This document shows, in pieces, positions 47,387-59,435 of a DNA stretch of 64,000 nucleotides. Each line of letters opens with the position of its first letter. The first letter of the stretch is position 1. The notes under the pieces were generated by a model that saw nothing but the letters and a program-made list of their open reading frames with translations, made no database searches and had not been told where the DNA came from. The stretch comes from Monosiga brevicollis MX1. Its lineage: Eukaryota > Opisthokonta > Choanoflagellata > Craspedida > Salpingoecidae. Position numbers and translations under genes: made by a program. The stretch is from assembly GCF_000002865.3 (NCBI RefSeq), contig NW_001865069.1, forward strand, positions 75,555 through 139,554, written 5' to 3'.

Positions 47387-50300
47387 TGGCGGTGGCAGGA
47401 CCTCGAGGCTGGATCTGGGGGGTGTTGTGCCTTGTAATGGCTGGGGTTTGGGCCAAGGTAAGTGTGTGTGATCGGGCTGGCCAACTGCGTCTGCAAGCGC
47501 GCAAGCGTGTCAAGCATGGCGGCTCACACATGTCATCTTGGGGTAGGAGACGGTCTTGCTGCGCGAGACCTTTGAGGACTACAGCCTGAATCAGTGGACT
47601 CGATCCGGGGCCACCAAGCCAGGTTGGCCCGTGCAACAGTGGCTCGAAGCGCGAGAAACATTGAGCTGCAAGCATGTGGGCTTTGTAGCCAGCAATAACC
47701 CCGAATTTGCTCGCGCGGCATTGACTCTACAGGGGCGAGCGCTGACATTGCGCAGTATGCGGGTCGCTGGGCCTTGTCCAATGGTTCGCTGGTCATGAAA
47801 GGAGCCAACCAACACTATGGTCTTGCCAAAGCCTTGGATAGCCCGTTTTCCTTCAAAAATGGTCTACCCCTTGTTGTCCAGGTATACCCGCCACGACCAC
47901 TCGCCTGTCACATGGCTCTCACCTTCTCACGCCATCGTCCCCGGCTTCTACCTAGTATGAAGTGCGCTTCCGCCAGGTCATGGTTTGTGGCGGCGCATAC
48001 ATCAAGGTAGGTTCCTCACCGCGTGCGCCAGTAGCACTCGCTGGCATCAACTCATGTGCCTCGCTATCGTAATTCTTGGCGACCAGCTACTTGAATCGAC
48101 CGCAGACTTGACCCAGCTCAACGACAAGGCCCCTTTCACCATCATGTTTGGCCCAGACAAGTGCGTGTGTCCCTCTCTTCGGGTTTTTTTTTCTAATCTG
48201 ATGTGGCCTTGTTCAGTGCTTTGCCAGAGAAAACTTGTCATCCAGTCTTAAAGTCGCCGCTGTGTGGGCTCATCCAGGTGTGGAGATGATGCAAAGTTGC
48301 ACTTTATTTTTCGCTACCCGCACCCGCGCACCGGTGTGATGCGCGAGGTTCATGCCCGCCGCATCGAAAACGTCGAAAAACTCATCTATACTGACAAGAA
48401 GACACACCTCGTGACGCTTGGTACGCTGCCCCGCCTATGTCGGCGCTTCAACCGCACCTAGCATCTCGTCCAACAGCGCCAAGCAACTCACTGATGCTTG
48501 CCATCACCAGTGCTCAAACCCAGCGGGGAATTTGCGCTGCGCATCGACCGCAAGCAGGTTGTTTGGGGGGTTTTTTTTTTTGCAACAAACTCGTGAGCAA
48601 ATTTTAATCATCGTCGTCTTGCAGACTCATCGTCATACGGGCTTGATGCCAATGTGACCACCACGCGACTAGGTGTTGCAAGGCGACATGGCTAGCAGCG
48701 AAGACTGCGATCCCCCGCTTCTGCCCCCAGCCGAAATTCCTGACCCCAGCGATCAAAAGCCCGCCGATTGGGTTGATGAAGAGTTTGTAGGTTTCTCCCG
48801 CCCAATCTTGGTGCCCAGTCACTCGTGGTGACACAAACCCATTTTTCCATAAATTTCCCTTGTATAGATTGATGATCCCACCGACCAAAAGCCAGCTGAT
48901 TGGGACGAGGAAGCACCTCAGTATATTCCGGACCCTACTGCACAAAAGCCCGAGGTGGGTCTGTCCCTTGGCACCAGGCGAAATACACAACGGTCCTATT
49001 GCTACCTCGTCCGACTGACTGGCCAACATTCACTTTGACTACAGCTTTGGGATGAAAATGAACCGAGTATGATTCCAGACCCAGCTTCGGAGCGCCCAAT
49101 GGTAAGCGATGCAAGGCAAATCCAGCTCTTCAATGGAAGAACGTGAGGTCCCTTTCACGTGGCATTGCTCTTCGGCAGGACTGGGACGATGAAGAGGATG
49201 GCGTTTGGGAGTCGCCACGCATTCCGAACCCAAAATGTGAAATGCATGGCTGTGGGCCTTGGACAGCGCCGTCCGTTGCCAATCCGCAGTTTCGTGTGCG
49301 TGCCACCAAAATGTGGCCTACTGGCTTTGATTCGCCGCTGGAGCAGTATTCGCACCTCATGCAATGGTTTTGCACGCATTCAAACTTGACAGGGGCGCTG
49401 GACGCCACGCCGCATTCCCAACCCGGCATACAAGGCATGGAAACCCGAACTGCCCAGACGCTCCATGCCCACCCCCCCCCCCCCCCCCAGACGTCTTTCG
49501 CCACCATGAACCCTTGGCTCTTCTGACGAGAAATGAACCCTCTTTATGTGCTTCCTGTTCATCAGGGTGTCTGGCAACCTCGTCGTCTGCCCAACCCTGA
49601 CTATTTTGAGGACGCGGCGCCATTTGACAAACTACGAGATATCGGTGCCGTCGGTAGGCCTCATGCTCCTTTGCGGGCTTGCTGCTCGCCTGCCGCCAAT
49701 GCTCATTTGCTTCTACCCGCCCTGGCAGCGTTTGAGCTCTGGACCATCACCCCAGATGTACACTTTGACAATCTTATCGTAACCACGGATGAGGCAGAGG
49801 CAGACCAAATGGCTCGCGAACTCTGGTTGCCAAAGCACACAAATGAGAGCTCTGGTGAATGGCACTTTGGGCCCTTTGAACCTATTGTGGTGTGTGCCGT
49901 GCTGGGCGAACCAAGATTTCGCACGCACACACTCACACACACTCGCACAACATCTCCCTTTCGATTCTAAACCCCCCCTCCTCCTCCTCCTCCTCTTTCG
50001 CTGCCTCTTGTCATCCCCCCTCCCCTCATGCACACCTGCACGGTGGTCGTCGGCAGGAATTGCTATTGGAGTGGATTGACGAAGCAAACGCCAACCCTTT
50101 GCTTTACATCCTATACACGGCCGGCCTGTCCCTGGTGGCCGCTCTGCTCATCTTGGTGTGCTCCCCCAGCAATGACGCCACACCGTCTTCTGCTACCGGC
50201 CAGAAGCAAGAGAACAACGCTCGAGCCCACGCTCGGGACGAGCAGGACGATGGGCCTACCAGTCCAGCATCCGAGCCCACGGCCAACGTCCGCCGGGTAT

Positions 50301-50418
50301 GTCCCTGTCACGCTGGAAGCGTTGGTAAATTCCGTGGGCTCCTGCGCGGCCTGTCAACAGCTGATGATGCTTCGATTTGTGCGGTTTGCAGCGTCACACA
50401 CGCGCTTCGGCCGAATAG
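47386..50418 (+). CDS. CANX: Calnexin
   Basis: A many-exon gene. Residues 1-24 are a signal peptide (GWIWGVLCLVMAGVWA). The lectin domain shows [59 protein letters not shown] and YTDKKTHLVTL. The P-domain has four type-1 repeats (IPDPSDQKPADWVDE, IDDPTDQKPADWDEE, IPDPTAQKPELWDE, IPDPASERPMDWDDE) and then type-2 repeats (GVWESPRIPNPKCE, GRWTPRRIPNPAYK, GVWQPRRLPNPDYFED). FELWTITPDVHFDNLIV closes the lumenal part. One membrane helix follows (LLYILYTAGLSLVAALLILV) and a cytosolic tail ends RRRHTRASAE, an Arg cluster that may act in ER retention. Calnexin folds N-glycoproteins in the ER. A 17-18 base C run (about 49473-49490) seems to sit inside a coding exon and makes that junction doubtful. Confidence 0.93.
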
Positions 50419-50693
50419 AGCGCGGCCAGTGGCACGCGGCGTTACCCGACAAGCAATTCAGAAATTCGAAATCAGCACCATCGGTGTTCGGTACTCGATT
50501 TGCTCACCATCCCCTTGTTGAGACCAGCGCAATGTGTACATGCGCCAATTGCACCAGCAACCACTGTCACAATCAAACACCAGGACAAGAAAGCGTGGAA
50601 TTTTGCGTCCTCCAAGAGCCAAGAGCAAAGACACACATATGGTCGGGTGGTCACTGAGGCAGGGGCAGACTTGCGATTATTGCCTGTTCAGGC

Positions 50694-52566
50694 CTATGCT
50701 GCTCGCGGCTTGACCTGTGGTGCGACCCCTTGCTGTGATAGGAAACGAGAGGTAGACGCCAGATTTTCCGCCACAGTGGCAAAGTGAATATACTGAATGT
50801 TCAAGCGCCGGCAGTAGGCGCGAACAATGGGCGAAATCGCCGCATAGTAACCGTGATGCACCCGAGGAAACAGGTGATGCTCAATCTATCGAATTGCCGG
50901 GGAAAGCGGCGTAGCAGTCAGTCCCGAGTCCCAGCAAGATTCCAGCCATGAGTTGCCCTTGGGCACCTTTCACAATCATTTCTGCTCTTGCCCATGAAAG
51001 GTCGCAAGCGTACCTGATAGTTCAGACCACCGTTGAGCTGAGCAAGCCAGGCTCCTCCAACATTGCAAGACGTCAACACTTGGCGGCGCAAGAGCGTATC
51101 CTTTTGAGGTGACTTTTCACCGAGAGGATCACGCGCCGGCACCAGCTACACAGCAAAAGGGTTGCTTCGTGAGATCACTCTGGGCGTAAAGCTTTGACTG
51201 TTGCTTCTTTGTACGCCCTGCACAACTCTGCTGCATCGCTGCGAGCCGAACCTGATGATCCATGACGTGATAAACTTCTTCAAAGTTGTGGCTCAACAGG
51301 AAAAAGAAGGCCAGATAAAAGCCACCGACGGTCGCCAGGACCAGCAAGCTGGGTAGCCAAGCCTGCAAAGCAAAGTTGAGGCGATAGACATTAGTTTGAC
51401 GCCCAGTCAAACGCTTCATGAAACATGAAGGGAATGGGCCGCGTGCAGGCGAGCGCGTGCACGATGAACATGTGCTGTGCACGAAAGCAACTTGCCTGCC
51501 AACCATGGAGGTAAACGGGAATGGCAACAAGCCGGACAAGCCAGCAAATACGAGCCAGGACTGAAGACCACCAACGCCAACCGGGCACGGTACGCGAGAT
51601 GGGTACACCCTCGTACATGTTGAGCAAAAGGTTATACCAATCGCCGATGATGACTTTGGCGGCGTAGCCAGCCTCGAGGGCGAGAAAGTAAAAGCCTGCG
51701 CACGAGCCCACAAAGCATGAAGAGAGTTTGAGCCAGGCGAATGAGGGACCGCATGATCCAAGCCGGCACCCGCTATCGGTGCAAAGTAGTACCTTGGAGG
51801 GATTGGAAGAACCAACGAGAACGAAGGGGGCTAAAGCGAAGGACAGGGTTGTCCATCATATCCCGGTCATGGTCGAGATCGTTGCATTCAATGTGGTGGA
51901 TCGTGGTGTGCTGGTGCAGCCAGAGGAGAGAGTTGCCACCAATCCAATCCTGAGTCATGCCCAAAACAATGTTGATCCAAGGACGCTGAGACACAGCGCC
52001 ATGATTGGCATCGTGTTGGATGTTGAGGCCGATGAGGGCAAAAACAAAGCCGAGAAGCGCGGCCAAAAATACGTTGGGCTCGCGAACAACTGAGACCTCG
52101 AGGACCACGGCTGCAACAAGGATCAGTGCCACCTTGAGGTAGTACACGGGTGGAGCAAAACCTTTGCCTCGCCCCGTTTTGTGAAGAAACTCGTTGACCT
52201 CGCGGCACAAGTTCAAAAAATCGGGATCATCCTCACTCAGGGATGAGGAGGCCACGGGCTCGTGTTGAGCTGCCACCTGGAAAAAGAGAAAGAAAAGCAT
52301 TTGAGTTGTATATTTGCTAAAGTGGTGACGACGACGCCACGCGTGGTGCTGGCCAGGCGGCTTACCTCCTTTGGCACGGCATAGCCCTGCATTGATTTGT
52401 GAGGAAATGTACGTCGATGATAGGTGGCAAAGGCATCGGTGGCATCGCGGCCACCATACAAGCTGACAAAGGTCTTGCCTCCAGGATGACGGCTGGCGAA
52501 TTCCTTCACATTGTACGGCACGTTGTTGACCCAGACTAGGTCATCGCGCTCCACGGACGACGCCAT
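50694..52566 (-). CDS. Front-end fatty acid desaturase with N-terminal cytochrome b5 domain
   Basis: Multi-exon gene from ATG 52566 to TAG 50694. The N-terminal cytochrome b5 domain has the heme motif HPGGKTF near residue 28 and the second heme His in TYHRRTF. The desaturase domain has three His boxes: HDANH, HQHTTIHH, and QIEHH with the glutamine in place of the first His, which marks front-end (delta-4, -5, -6 or -8) desaturases. SHNFEEVYHV lies between boxes 2 and 3. Two to four hydrophobic segments surround them (ALILVAAVVLEV, FLAALLGFVFALIGL, SLLVLATVGGFYLAFFFLL). It would insert a double bond near the carboxyl end of a long-chain acyl group in the ER. Regiochemistry cannot be read from sequence. 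The exon carrying the QIEHH His pair starts after CGATAG near 50888. Confidence 0.92.
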
Positions 52567-52827
52567 GACGCTCTGGTCAGATCTACTTTGCCCCCCAAAA
52601 CACCATTGAGCGTGGTGAGCGAGGCGGAGCATTGATCACGGGACTGAGAAAACGACCGAATTAGCAGCCCAAAATCAAGCAAGGCCTGCTCCCTCGTGTA
52701 AGCCTTGGCATCATCAAGCCGATCCGCCCCTCGCCGCGCCCCGTGTGCCAACTTCCGCCGCCGAATCACATCAGCACGTGTTGTCACGCGCGTCAACGAC
52801 GACGATCAGCACACAAACATGATCCCG

Positions 52828-52866
<39 letters not shown>

Positions 52867-53028
52867 GCGCGCGCTCTCTCGCTTATCAAACCCCCAGCCC
52901 CAACCACAAGCCAGACAGCCCAGCAACCAGCCATCTCGACAAAAAAACGACCACCAAGATAACCCAGGTAAGAGCAGCCAGCATCATCGTCCCCCTCCTC
53001 CCGCCGCCTTCGCCCCCCACCCCCCATC

Positions 53029-53089
<61 letters not shown>

Positions 53090-53162
53090 CACCGATGCAA
53101 CTGACAAATTTCAAGAAAAAAATGAATGAAAAAAAAAGTTTAAAAAAGAAGTAAAACACTTT
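52567..53162. other. Intergenic with two CA repeats
   Basis: Between two minus-strand genes. (CA)n at 52832-52864 passes into GC alternation; (CA)n at 53031-53085 follows. Presumed desaturase promoter. No gene seen. Confidence 0.5.
53031..53085. repeat. (CA)n microsatellite
   Basis: About 27 CA units. A second run of about 16 units lies at 52832-52864. Confidence 0.95.
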
Positions 53163-56100
53163 TTATGGGGCGTCTTGTTCTTTGGGTATCCGGGGAGGTC
53201 GCTGAGGCGGTGCTGATACCATGATGAGGCTTTCAAACTGGATCAAGGCTGGGTCATCAGCGGGAAGGACTGAAAGAGGACAGAGTTTTTATCCAAGCAA
53301 AGCCATTGATTGTCGTCGAGAGATCAGGCAAGTTTTAGCAGGCTCCTTCGCTGGGCGTGGGCGCTTCATCGAACCGACAAACAACGTCGTACATGTTAGC
53401 ATTCAGTCGCTTGGCCAACCAAGCATTCTTGATCATGGCGAGCTTCAGCACATCGCAACGAAAGCGAGCGTCCCAGTTGGTGTGCAGTGCCCGACCCATG
53501 CCCTACGAAATTATCATCGAGGGGTTTTTCGACGTGAGAACCTCTGCTTATGTGCACACAAACACAGACTTGGCAGAGGGCGCAGTTACCTCAATCACCA
53601 CCAGGTCTGCGTCTTGACTGGCTTCGGCCAGCTCCCGATGGACCCGGCTCAAATCAATGCAGGGCGATCCCGAACCATTTTCCATGACACAGAGTCGCCT
53701 GCACCAGCGGAAATCAGGTGGCAGGACTCATGAGCTCACGCGACCGAGTCAATGTGAACCCGAACACAGTCCGCTTTACACACCCGTCAGACCAGGCATT
53801 GCGGATGGTCTCGTCCTTCGTCGCCACCAGATCCAAAAGTAGGCGCAACTCCTCCGCCGTAATGTCATTCAGCACCGCTCGCGTGTTTGCAGATAAGATA
53901 ACCTTGGTGCCACGAAGCAGCAAATGGCGTGCCAGCGGTAACATGCCTGCGTCAAAATCACGACATCCAACCAATTAAAAACGCCAAATTAGCTTTGCTG
54001 CGCAACGCAAGGTAAGGTTGAGCTGAGTCACGGTCAAACGTGGACGCACCAAGGAGGACGTCTGCACCGGCATTATCCACGAAAAGGACCGCTTTTTGAT
54101 AAGGGTGCTTCTCAGCGCGCTTCAACCAACGCTGAACAAGGAGGTGGCCCAGGGTAAGACAAATGCAGCTCCTTCAACCGCAGAAGAAAGATTCTGCCGA
54201 GTGTCTCAACCAGACCCATGGGAACAACACAGACACACACACACACACCTCCACGTCATTCACACTCCACGAGCCGTTGTGAATGCGAGCACGTTCCTCG
54301 CTGAAGCGAATCTCCTGTCGATCCAGACGCTCGGCCACCGCCACGGCGCCCCAATCAAAGCAGTTACCCGCCACGGCACCTTCTAAGACAAGACGCCCTT
54401 GCTCTTGCATTGAAACGGCGTCCAGTTCAGCCAGCCACCTGTGATATGAACGAAGAACAATCAGACAACACATCAGCAAAAGTCAGCAAATGCAAATTCA
54501 GTCATAGCTTGAAGACAATGAAGTTCAACTTACTCTGGAAGCAAGGTCAGCGCCTCGCGATTTTCGCGCTGCTTGACGTCTGCATACACATCGGCAACCT
54601 GAAACGCTTGGAGACACTACCCAAGTCCCATTGCATAAAATGATGCCGCGGGGTGAGTTTTGTTACCAAGAGCGTGATCCTGACCTTGTGCAGAACAGAG
54701 TTTCTGGCGCACCCACCTGTTGACGTAGTTCGAGGATGACGCGAACAGAGAGTTCGCCATAGGCACTGCAACAGCCAGCGCGATGCCCGGCAAATCAGCG
54801 CAGAAGTGGAGAGGAGGCGGTCCGAGCCAAGGGAGTCAAATAGTTGAGCCTCTGACCTGGGATCATCTCGCAGAATGGCCATGTGCTGCAGGTAATGCTC
54901 CTTGAAAGCATCAGCTTTAGTCGCACTGTGTGTCGTATTGAGAACGCGCTCGCGCTCCCGATCAATGCTCTTGGTGAAGCAATCCAGCCAATAGGTTCTG
55001 CGATGTGCCAATGCTGTCATGAGTCCAAGCGGCGCAGCAAACTTCACCGGCCCAGTCGGGGCCCTGGTTCAGTCGCTCGTGCTCACACCTGGCATCGGGA
55101 TCTTGCATCAAATCGATCGTGTCTGGATGATATTGCTTAATGTCTGCAAGCAAGGGCAACGGCTGGAGGTCGTGCGCTCGCAGGTCCAAGGCCACCTACA
55201 CTTTGAAGCAAACCCGATGCCCTCCACAAGAACATCAAGCCTTGGGGACAGAGCAGCACGCGTGCTGTCTCGCTTTGCTGCCATTGATCATTTGGTCTCC
55301 GGTCAAGCGCTACGCACCGAATTGAGGGCGTGCTGAAGGGCAGTGCGGCGCACAAAGTTCTCCACCAAACTGCCACCACGACCTGCATAGAGCAGGTGGC
55401 ATTGGCGTGCGCGGCCAAGTCATGGCGATACCAGAACTAGAATGATGCAGCGATGAAAGACGGACGGGCTTACGTTCGCGGTTGATGGGTGCGTCCTGGG
55501 GTGGTACCGTTTTGGGAGCTGCAGAGGGCGGGACTGCGGCAGGCAGGCTTGGATCCCCGGCAAGATAGCAGCCAACGCTACCGAGGTAACCTTCGTGACG
55601 GAGAAAGAGGGCTCGAACCTGACCTTTGCCCCAGTATTGCACGGCCTGGGTGATGGTAGACATGGCCAAGGGCTGAGAGCGGATGAAAAAGCCCGCGAAA
55701 AACACGTTCTTGACGCCATACAAACGAGCGTTGAGGCAGGCAATCTGAGCAATGTTGAAACTGATCATCTGCAGGACCGATGCGGAAAGATCCTGTCGCA
55801 GCGCGGCGCGCGCCTCCTCTGAATCAGCCTGGTCGGCAGCGCGCGCAGCCTTGGCCAAGCAAGAGGCCGTCAAATCGGGATCTAGGCCCAAAGAAGAGGG
55901 TGTATCAACGCCATAAATGTCTTTGACAACCATATCTACGTGTGCGGGTTCGCCCTCGTTGGCGAGCTTGAGAAGCTGTTCAAAGTTGCTTTCACGGGTC
56001 AAGAGGGAGGCCAAGCCCCAAAAAGTACCGCCGCCCAGAGCAGAGCCGTCGATGCGCTCAAATTGGTCGGGGCCATCAACCTTGAGAATGCTGACGCCAC

Positions 56101-56926
56101 TTCCGATGTTGACCAAAACGTAGGGAAACTCGTAAGGGCTACGCACAAACTCGCGCTGTGGGACAGCTTGGTGGCGATAGCTAAAGGCCTCGTCTGCCAC
56201 GTTGGCGAGCAGAAAGTTGGCGCCGCGCACCAGGCATTCCATCTCGCCCAGCTTGCGCAGGGGAAGATCAAACATGGCTTGTATTTGATCAAGGTATTTG
56301 TAAGCACCGCCGCCTGTCGCATGAATGACCTGCCCGCGACTGGCTGGACCAGCAGCTTCGAGCTGCTGCTTGAGAAAGGTCAGGCAGTCCTGGATGTTGC
56401 CAGTTTCAAAGTAGCACAGCTCGAGCGATGGCTGCTGCACATCACGGGTGCTGGCGTGATATGGCTCGCCAGGCTCACCCGATTCGCTGCGCCGCAGTGC
56501 GGGCGTCACGACTTGAGCCTGCCCATCGCCACGCGGTGTGGGCGGGGTACGACTGCTATTACTCGCCGAAGTGTCACGCGTGCCATTCTCAGCCGTGGGC
56601 ATATCCAAGCCGTCATGCTCCACCACAGCCGCGGCCCCCTCTCGCGAGCCAGCCTTGACTTGCTGAGAGGGTGTAAAGGATGTAGCCCGAGCCTGGTGCG
56701 ACGACAAGTACGCCACCTTGGCCAGCGAACCGCCTAGCGAGTTTAGGTACAGCCACGTGAGCGAAGCAAGCGACAGCCCCACACGCCTTCAAGACCCAGC
56801 CGATCCCACGCTTGCCAAGCTTCAATGGTCTACATGCCCCCACTTGCCCATGCCCCCCCACCCGTAGCCCTCTACCCGCACCGTACCAATATCAATGGCA
56901 AAGGCCACCTGCTCCGGTAACGCCAT
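53163..56926 (-). CDS. PANK4: PANK4-type protein: pantothenate-kinase-like domain fused to a DUF89/phosphatase domain
   Basis: First exon MALPEQVAFAIDIG (ATG 56926) splices to GGSLAKVAYLSSHQ, the PanK glycine loop. The PanK-like part runs on with VIHATGGGAYKYLDQI, GEMECLVRGANFLL, YVLVNIGSGVSILKVDG, GSALGGGTFWGLASLLT and VFFAGFFIR. After a linker (about 55440) comes the DUF89 domain: PLLADIKQYHPDTIDL, YWLDCFTKSID, AYGELSVRVILELRQQV, LVLEGAVAGNCFDWGAVAVAE, DNAGADVLLG, LARHLLLRGTKVILSANT, LNDITAEEL, EGMGRALHTNWDARFRC and IKNAWLAKRL. In PANK4 this domain dephosphorylates 4'-phosphopantetheine and related metabolites, restraining coenzyme A synthesis. Whether the kinase half is active I could not judge. 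The Ser/Thr-rich insert in the kinase half (residues about 45-110) is unusual for the family. Confidence 0.92.
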
Positions 56927-57686
56927 CCTCCTCCGCCGAGTGTCTCTCTCCCTCTCTCCCTCTCCTTTAAAAAACTGAATGCGGATGTTTTGTTGCTCTT
57001 TTGTAACTCTCTCTCTCAAGCTCTCAAGCTCTCAAGCTCTCAAGCTCTCAAACTCTCTCTCTCTCTCTCTCTGTGACTCTCTCAAACCGCAAACTCTCTC
57101 ACTCAAACTCTCTCTCAAGCTCTCAAGCTCTCAAGCTCTCAAGCTCTCTGAACTTTCTTACGCGTCGAAGCACTGAGGAGGGTCGGCTGGAAGGTTGGCG
57201 CCGCGGGCTGGGTGGCTGAGTCTGAAAGGCATTGATCGACTCTGATTGGTGCATTGGGAGACAAGTTCCAAGTCGATTCTGAAAAACAGTTTCAGGACAC
57301 ATACACACCATGTGGGACAGTACACCACACCACACTTCACATGAAGGAGAGGGCTTTGAAAAATCAAGGTAAGCGGGCTCCCCCGGAGAAAAAAAAAACT
57401 CAAAGGGCGCTCAAACAAGAACAAACAGACTCGCTCATTCAACAAAAAGCGCGCCGAGAAATCTCGGCACATCGGCTCAATCAAATAAAAAAAAAAAAGG
57501 AAAAAAAGGGGGGGAAAACGAAGAAGAAAAGAACGTCATCAGAACTCAAGACAGGCAAAGGGCAGCTGGCGGGGCAAAATTCAGGCACGCACTGGTGTCG
57601 GTGAGCCCCTGGGATAGCCGCTAAAAACGTGCAAAAAGGGACCATCATAGGGGCCAGTCGGGCCACAAACTGGGACCCCTCCCCTC
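56927..57686. other. Intergenic with CTCAAG-type repeat
   Basis: Contains a CTCTCAAG minisatellite and A-rich runs near 57390-57540. No gene seen. Confidence 0.5.
57011..57150. repeat. CTCTCAAG/CTCTCAAA minisatellite
   Basis: The eight- to nine-base unit CTCTCAAGC repeats four times at about 57014-57050 and five times at about 57110-57150, with CT-rich DNA between. It lies upstream of the PANK4 start. Confidence 0.88.
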
Positions 57687-59435
57687 CTACACTACAGTGG
57701 CCTGGATACCCGTTGTTGGAGCAATGCCCATCATGGCTGCCTCATCCAATGAATGGCGCCCGCCGTGCCTAGAAGTCAGGGAGCGGTTGGTAGCTGCCCG
57801 AGCTTGGCCAGCACTCGGGGGTGTGCCATCATGGCTGACCGTGCTACCAAAGGCACGGGCCAGCGGGGGTCGACGCCGCGGCATGGAGAGACGGCGGAAT
57901 GTCGTTGAATCGGCGGAAAGTGACAAGGTCTGTAGTTGTGGCTCGGGCGTCTCCACTGGCGTACTGATCAAGGTGGTTGTTCGCGGCCTGCCGCCTCCTT
58001 CGGAGGTACTCGGCCGAGGCTCCGTGGGTGCCATGGGCAATGAGCTTGCACGATACATGGTTTCCGCCCGCCTCTGATCGGTGGCCAAAGAGGTGACGCG
58101 GCGCGGAGCGCGAGCGGCTGTCGCGCTCCGAGATGGAGCTCGAGATTGCATGGTGCTAGATCGATGCACCGGTGCTTGCAAGGCCTGGGGCGTGGGATAA
58201 GGCGGGGCCAACTCGCGCCGCTGCGAGGGTTTGGGAGAACTTGGTGAGCGAGCCTCGTTGTGTTTTGTAGGCTCCAGAGCCCGCTTGCTCTCGTCGGCGG
58301 CCCGTGAAGGCTCACGGGAAGCGTCCACAAACCACGAGTGCTTGGCCTTGAGAAAAGCCGCCACATGAGCCAATGTGGGTCGCCGGGTTGGATGTGGGTT
58401 GAGCATGGCAACCAAAAGCTCAAGAAGCTTGGGGCTCAGCAGCTGGATGTTTTGCGCTTTGCCGGGCAGCTTACGAGTCAGGGTGAAGCGTGAATATTCA
58501 GAGTCACGACGGCTTGCTCGATCCCAAGGGAGATCCGCAAAGAGAACAGCATACCACGTCAGAGCAATGGCCCAGATATCCTGCGCAGTGGAGCAGGCCT
58601 CGCCCTGCAAGACCTCGGGCGCCAAGTAGATGTCAGTGCCAGGAATTGAGGCTCCACGATGAATGTGTCCCACCGCCACAGCCGTTCCAAAATCATGAAG
58701 CACCAAATTGTTGTTCTCGTCAATCAGACAATTGTCCGGCTTGATATCACCGTGAACCATACCGCAGGCCTCGAGGCCCTGCGCGGCCTTGACCAACTGA
58801 CTCATCCAGCGATGCGCCACCCGAAAAGTCACAACAGATGCCGAGGCTGGTCGGACGTGGGAATAGAGGGAACCATTGGGCATGTAATCCATGATCAAAT
58901 ACAGGCGGTGCTTATCGTGGAAGTGATCTCGAAGCTGTGCAACAAAGGGATGACCTTGCAGTTTGCTCATGATCTTGACCTCAGCAGCGTAGTCCAGCTG
59001 ATGGCGACGACTCAAAGCGATGGCTTTGATAGCCACCACGGCATTCCGTTTCATGTCCGTCGCCTTGTAGACAATGGCAGTTGCACCGACGTCAACCTTC
59101 TCCTCGAGGCGATATCGCTCATGAAGAATCTGTGGGGGTGGCTCGACGGTGGAGTTGGACGCTGGCGCCTTGTCAGCGCCAACAGTCGCTTCTTTCTTAT
59201 TGGCAGGCATCGGATCGGTGCCGTCTTGAGGGAGGCGGGTCACAATTCTAACCGTCGGCTCTGGCCGACCGAGAGGGCAACGCACGACGTTGACGACGTC
59301 TAGACAACAGCAAGCAAGCAGATATGGGCCCAACGACATGTTCATGTGAGTCAAGGCCGAGGGGCTAAACCGCATGTAAGATGGAGCCGGCAGGCGAAGA
59401 GGAGGACCAATTGGCCGCCGTGGCTTTTCCGACAT
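57687..59435 (-). CDS. Serine/threonine protein kinase, subfamily unassigned
   Basis: One exon, 582 residues. The kinase domain covers about residues 107-370: DVGATAIVYKA (glycine loop with two of three Gly altered), VVAIKAI Lys, HGDIKPDNCL in place of HRD, HDFGTAV, GTDIYLAPEVLQG, DIWAIALTWYAVLFADLPW and a final Arg in HPTRRPTLAHVAAFL. GTDIYLAPE points to a Ser/Thr kinase. The N-terminal 105 residues include a short hydrophobic patch (SLGPYLLACCCLDVVNVV). The C-terminal 200 residues are Arg/Ser/Pro-rich and look disordered, with many basophilic phosphorylation-like RxxS sites. Three in-frame ATGs precede the domain; the first is taken. I could not place it in a known kinase family. Confidence 0.85.
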   Translation of the reverse strand: MSEKPRRPIGPPLRLPAPSYMRFSPSALTHMNMSLGPYLLACCCLDVVNVVRCPLGRPEPTVRIVTRLPQDGTDPMPANKKEATVGADKAPASNSTVEPPPQILHERYRLEEKVDVGATAIVYKATDMKRNAVVAIKAIALSRRHQLDYAAEVKIMSKLQGHPFVAQLRDHFHDKHRLYLIMDYMPNGSLYSHVRPASASVVTFRVAHRWMSQLVKAAQGLEACGMVHGDIKPDNCLIDENNNLVLHDFGTAVAVGHIHRGASIPGTDIYLAPEVLQGEACSTAQDIWAIALTWYAVLFADLPWDRASRRDSEYSRFTLTRKLPGKAQNIQLLSPKLLELLVAMLNPHPTRRPTLAHVAAFLKAKHSWFVDASREPSRAADESKRALEPTKHNEARSPSSPKPSQRRELAPPYPTPQALQAPVHRSSTMQSRAPSRSATAARAPRRVTSLATDQRRAETMYRASSLPMAPTEPRPSTSEGGGRPRTTTLISTPVETPEPQLQTLSLSADSTTFRRLSMPRRRPPLARAFGSTVSHDGTPPSAGQARAATNRSLTSRHGGRHSLDEAAMMGIAPTTGIQATVV

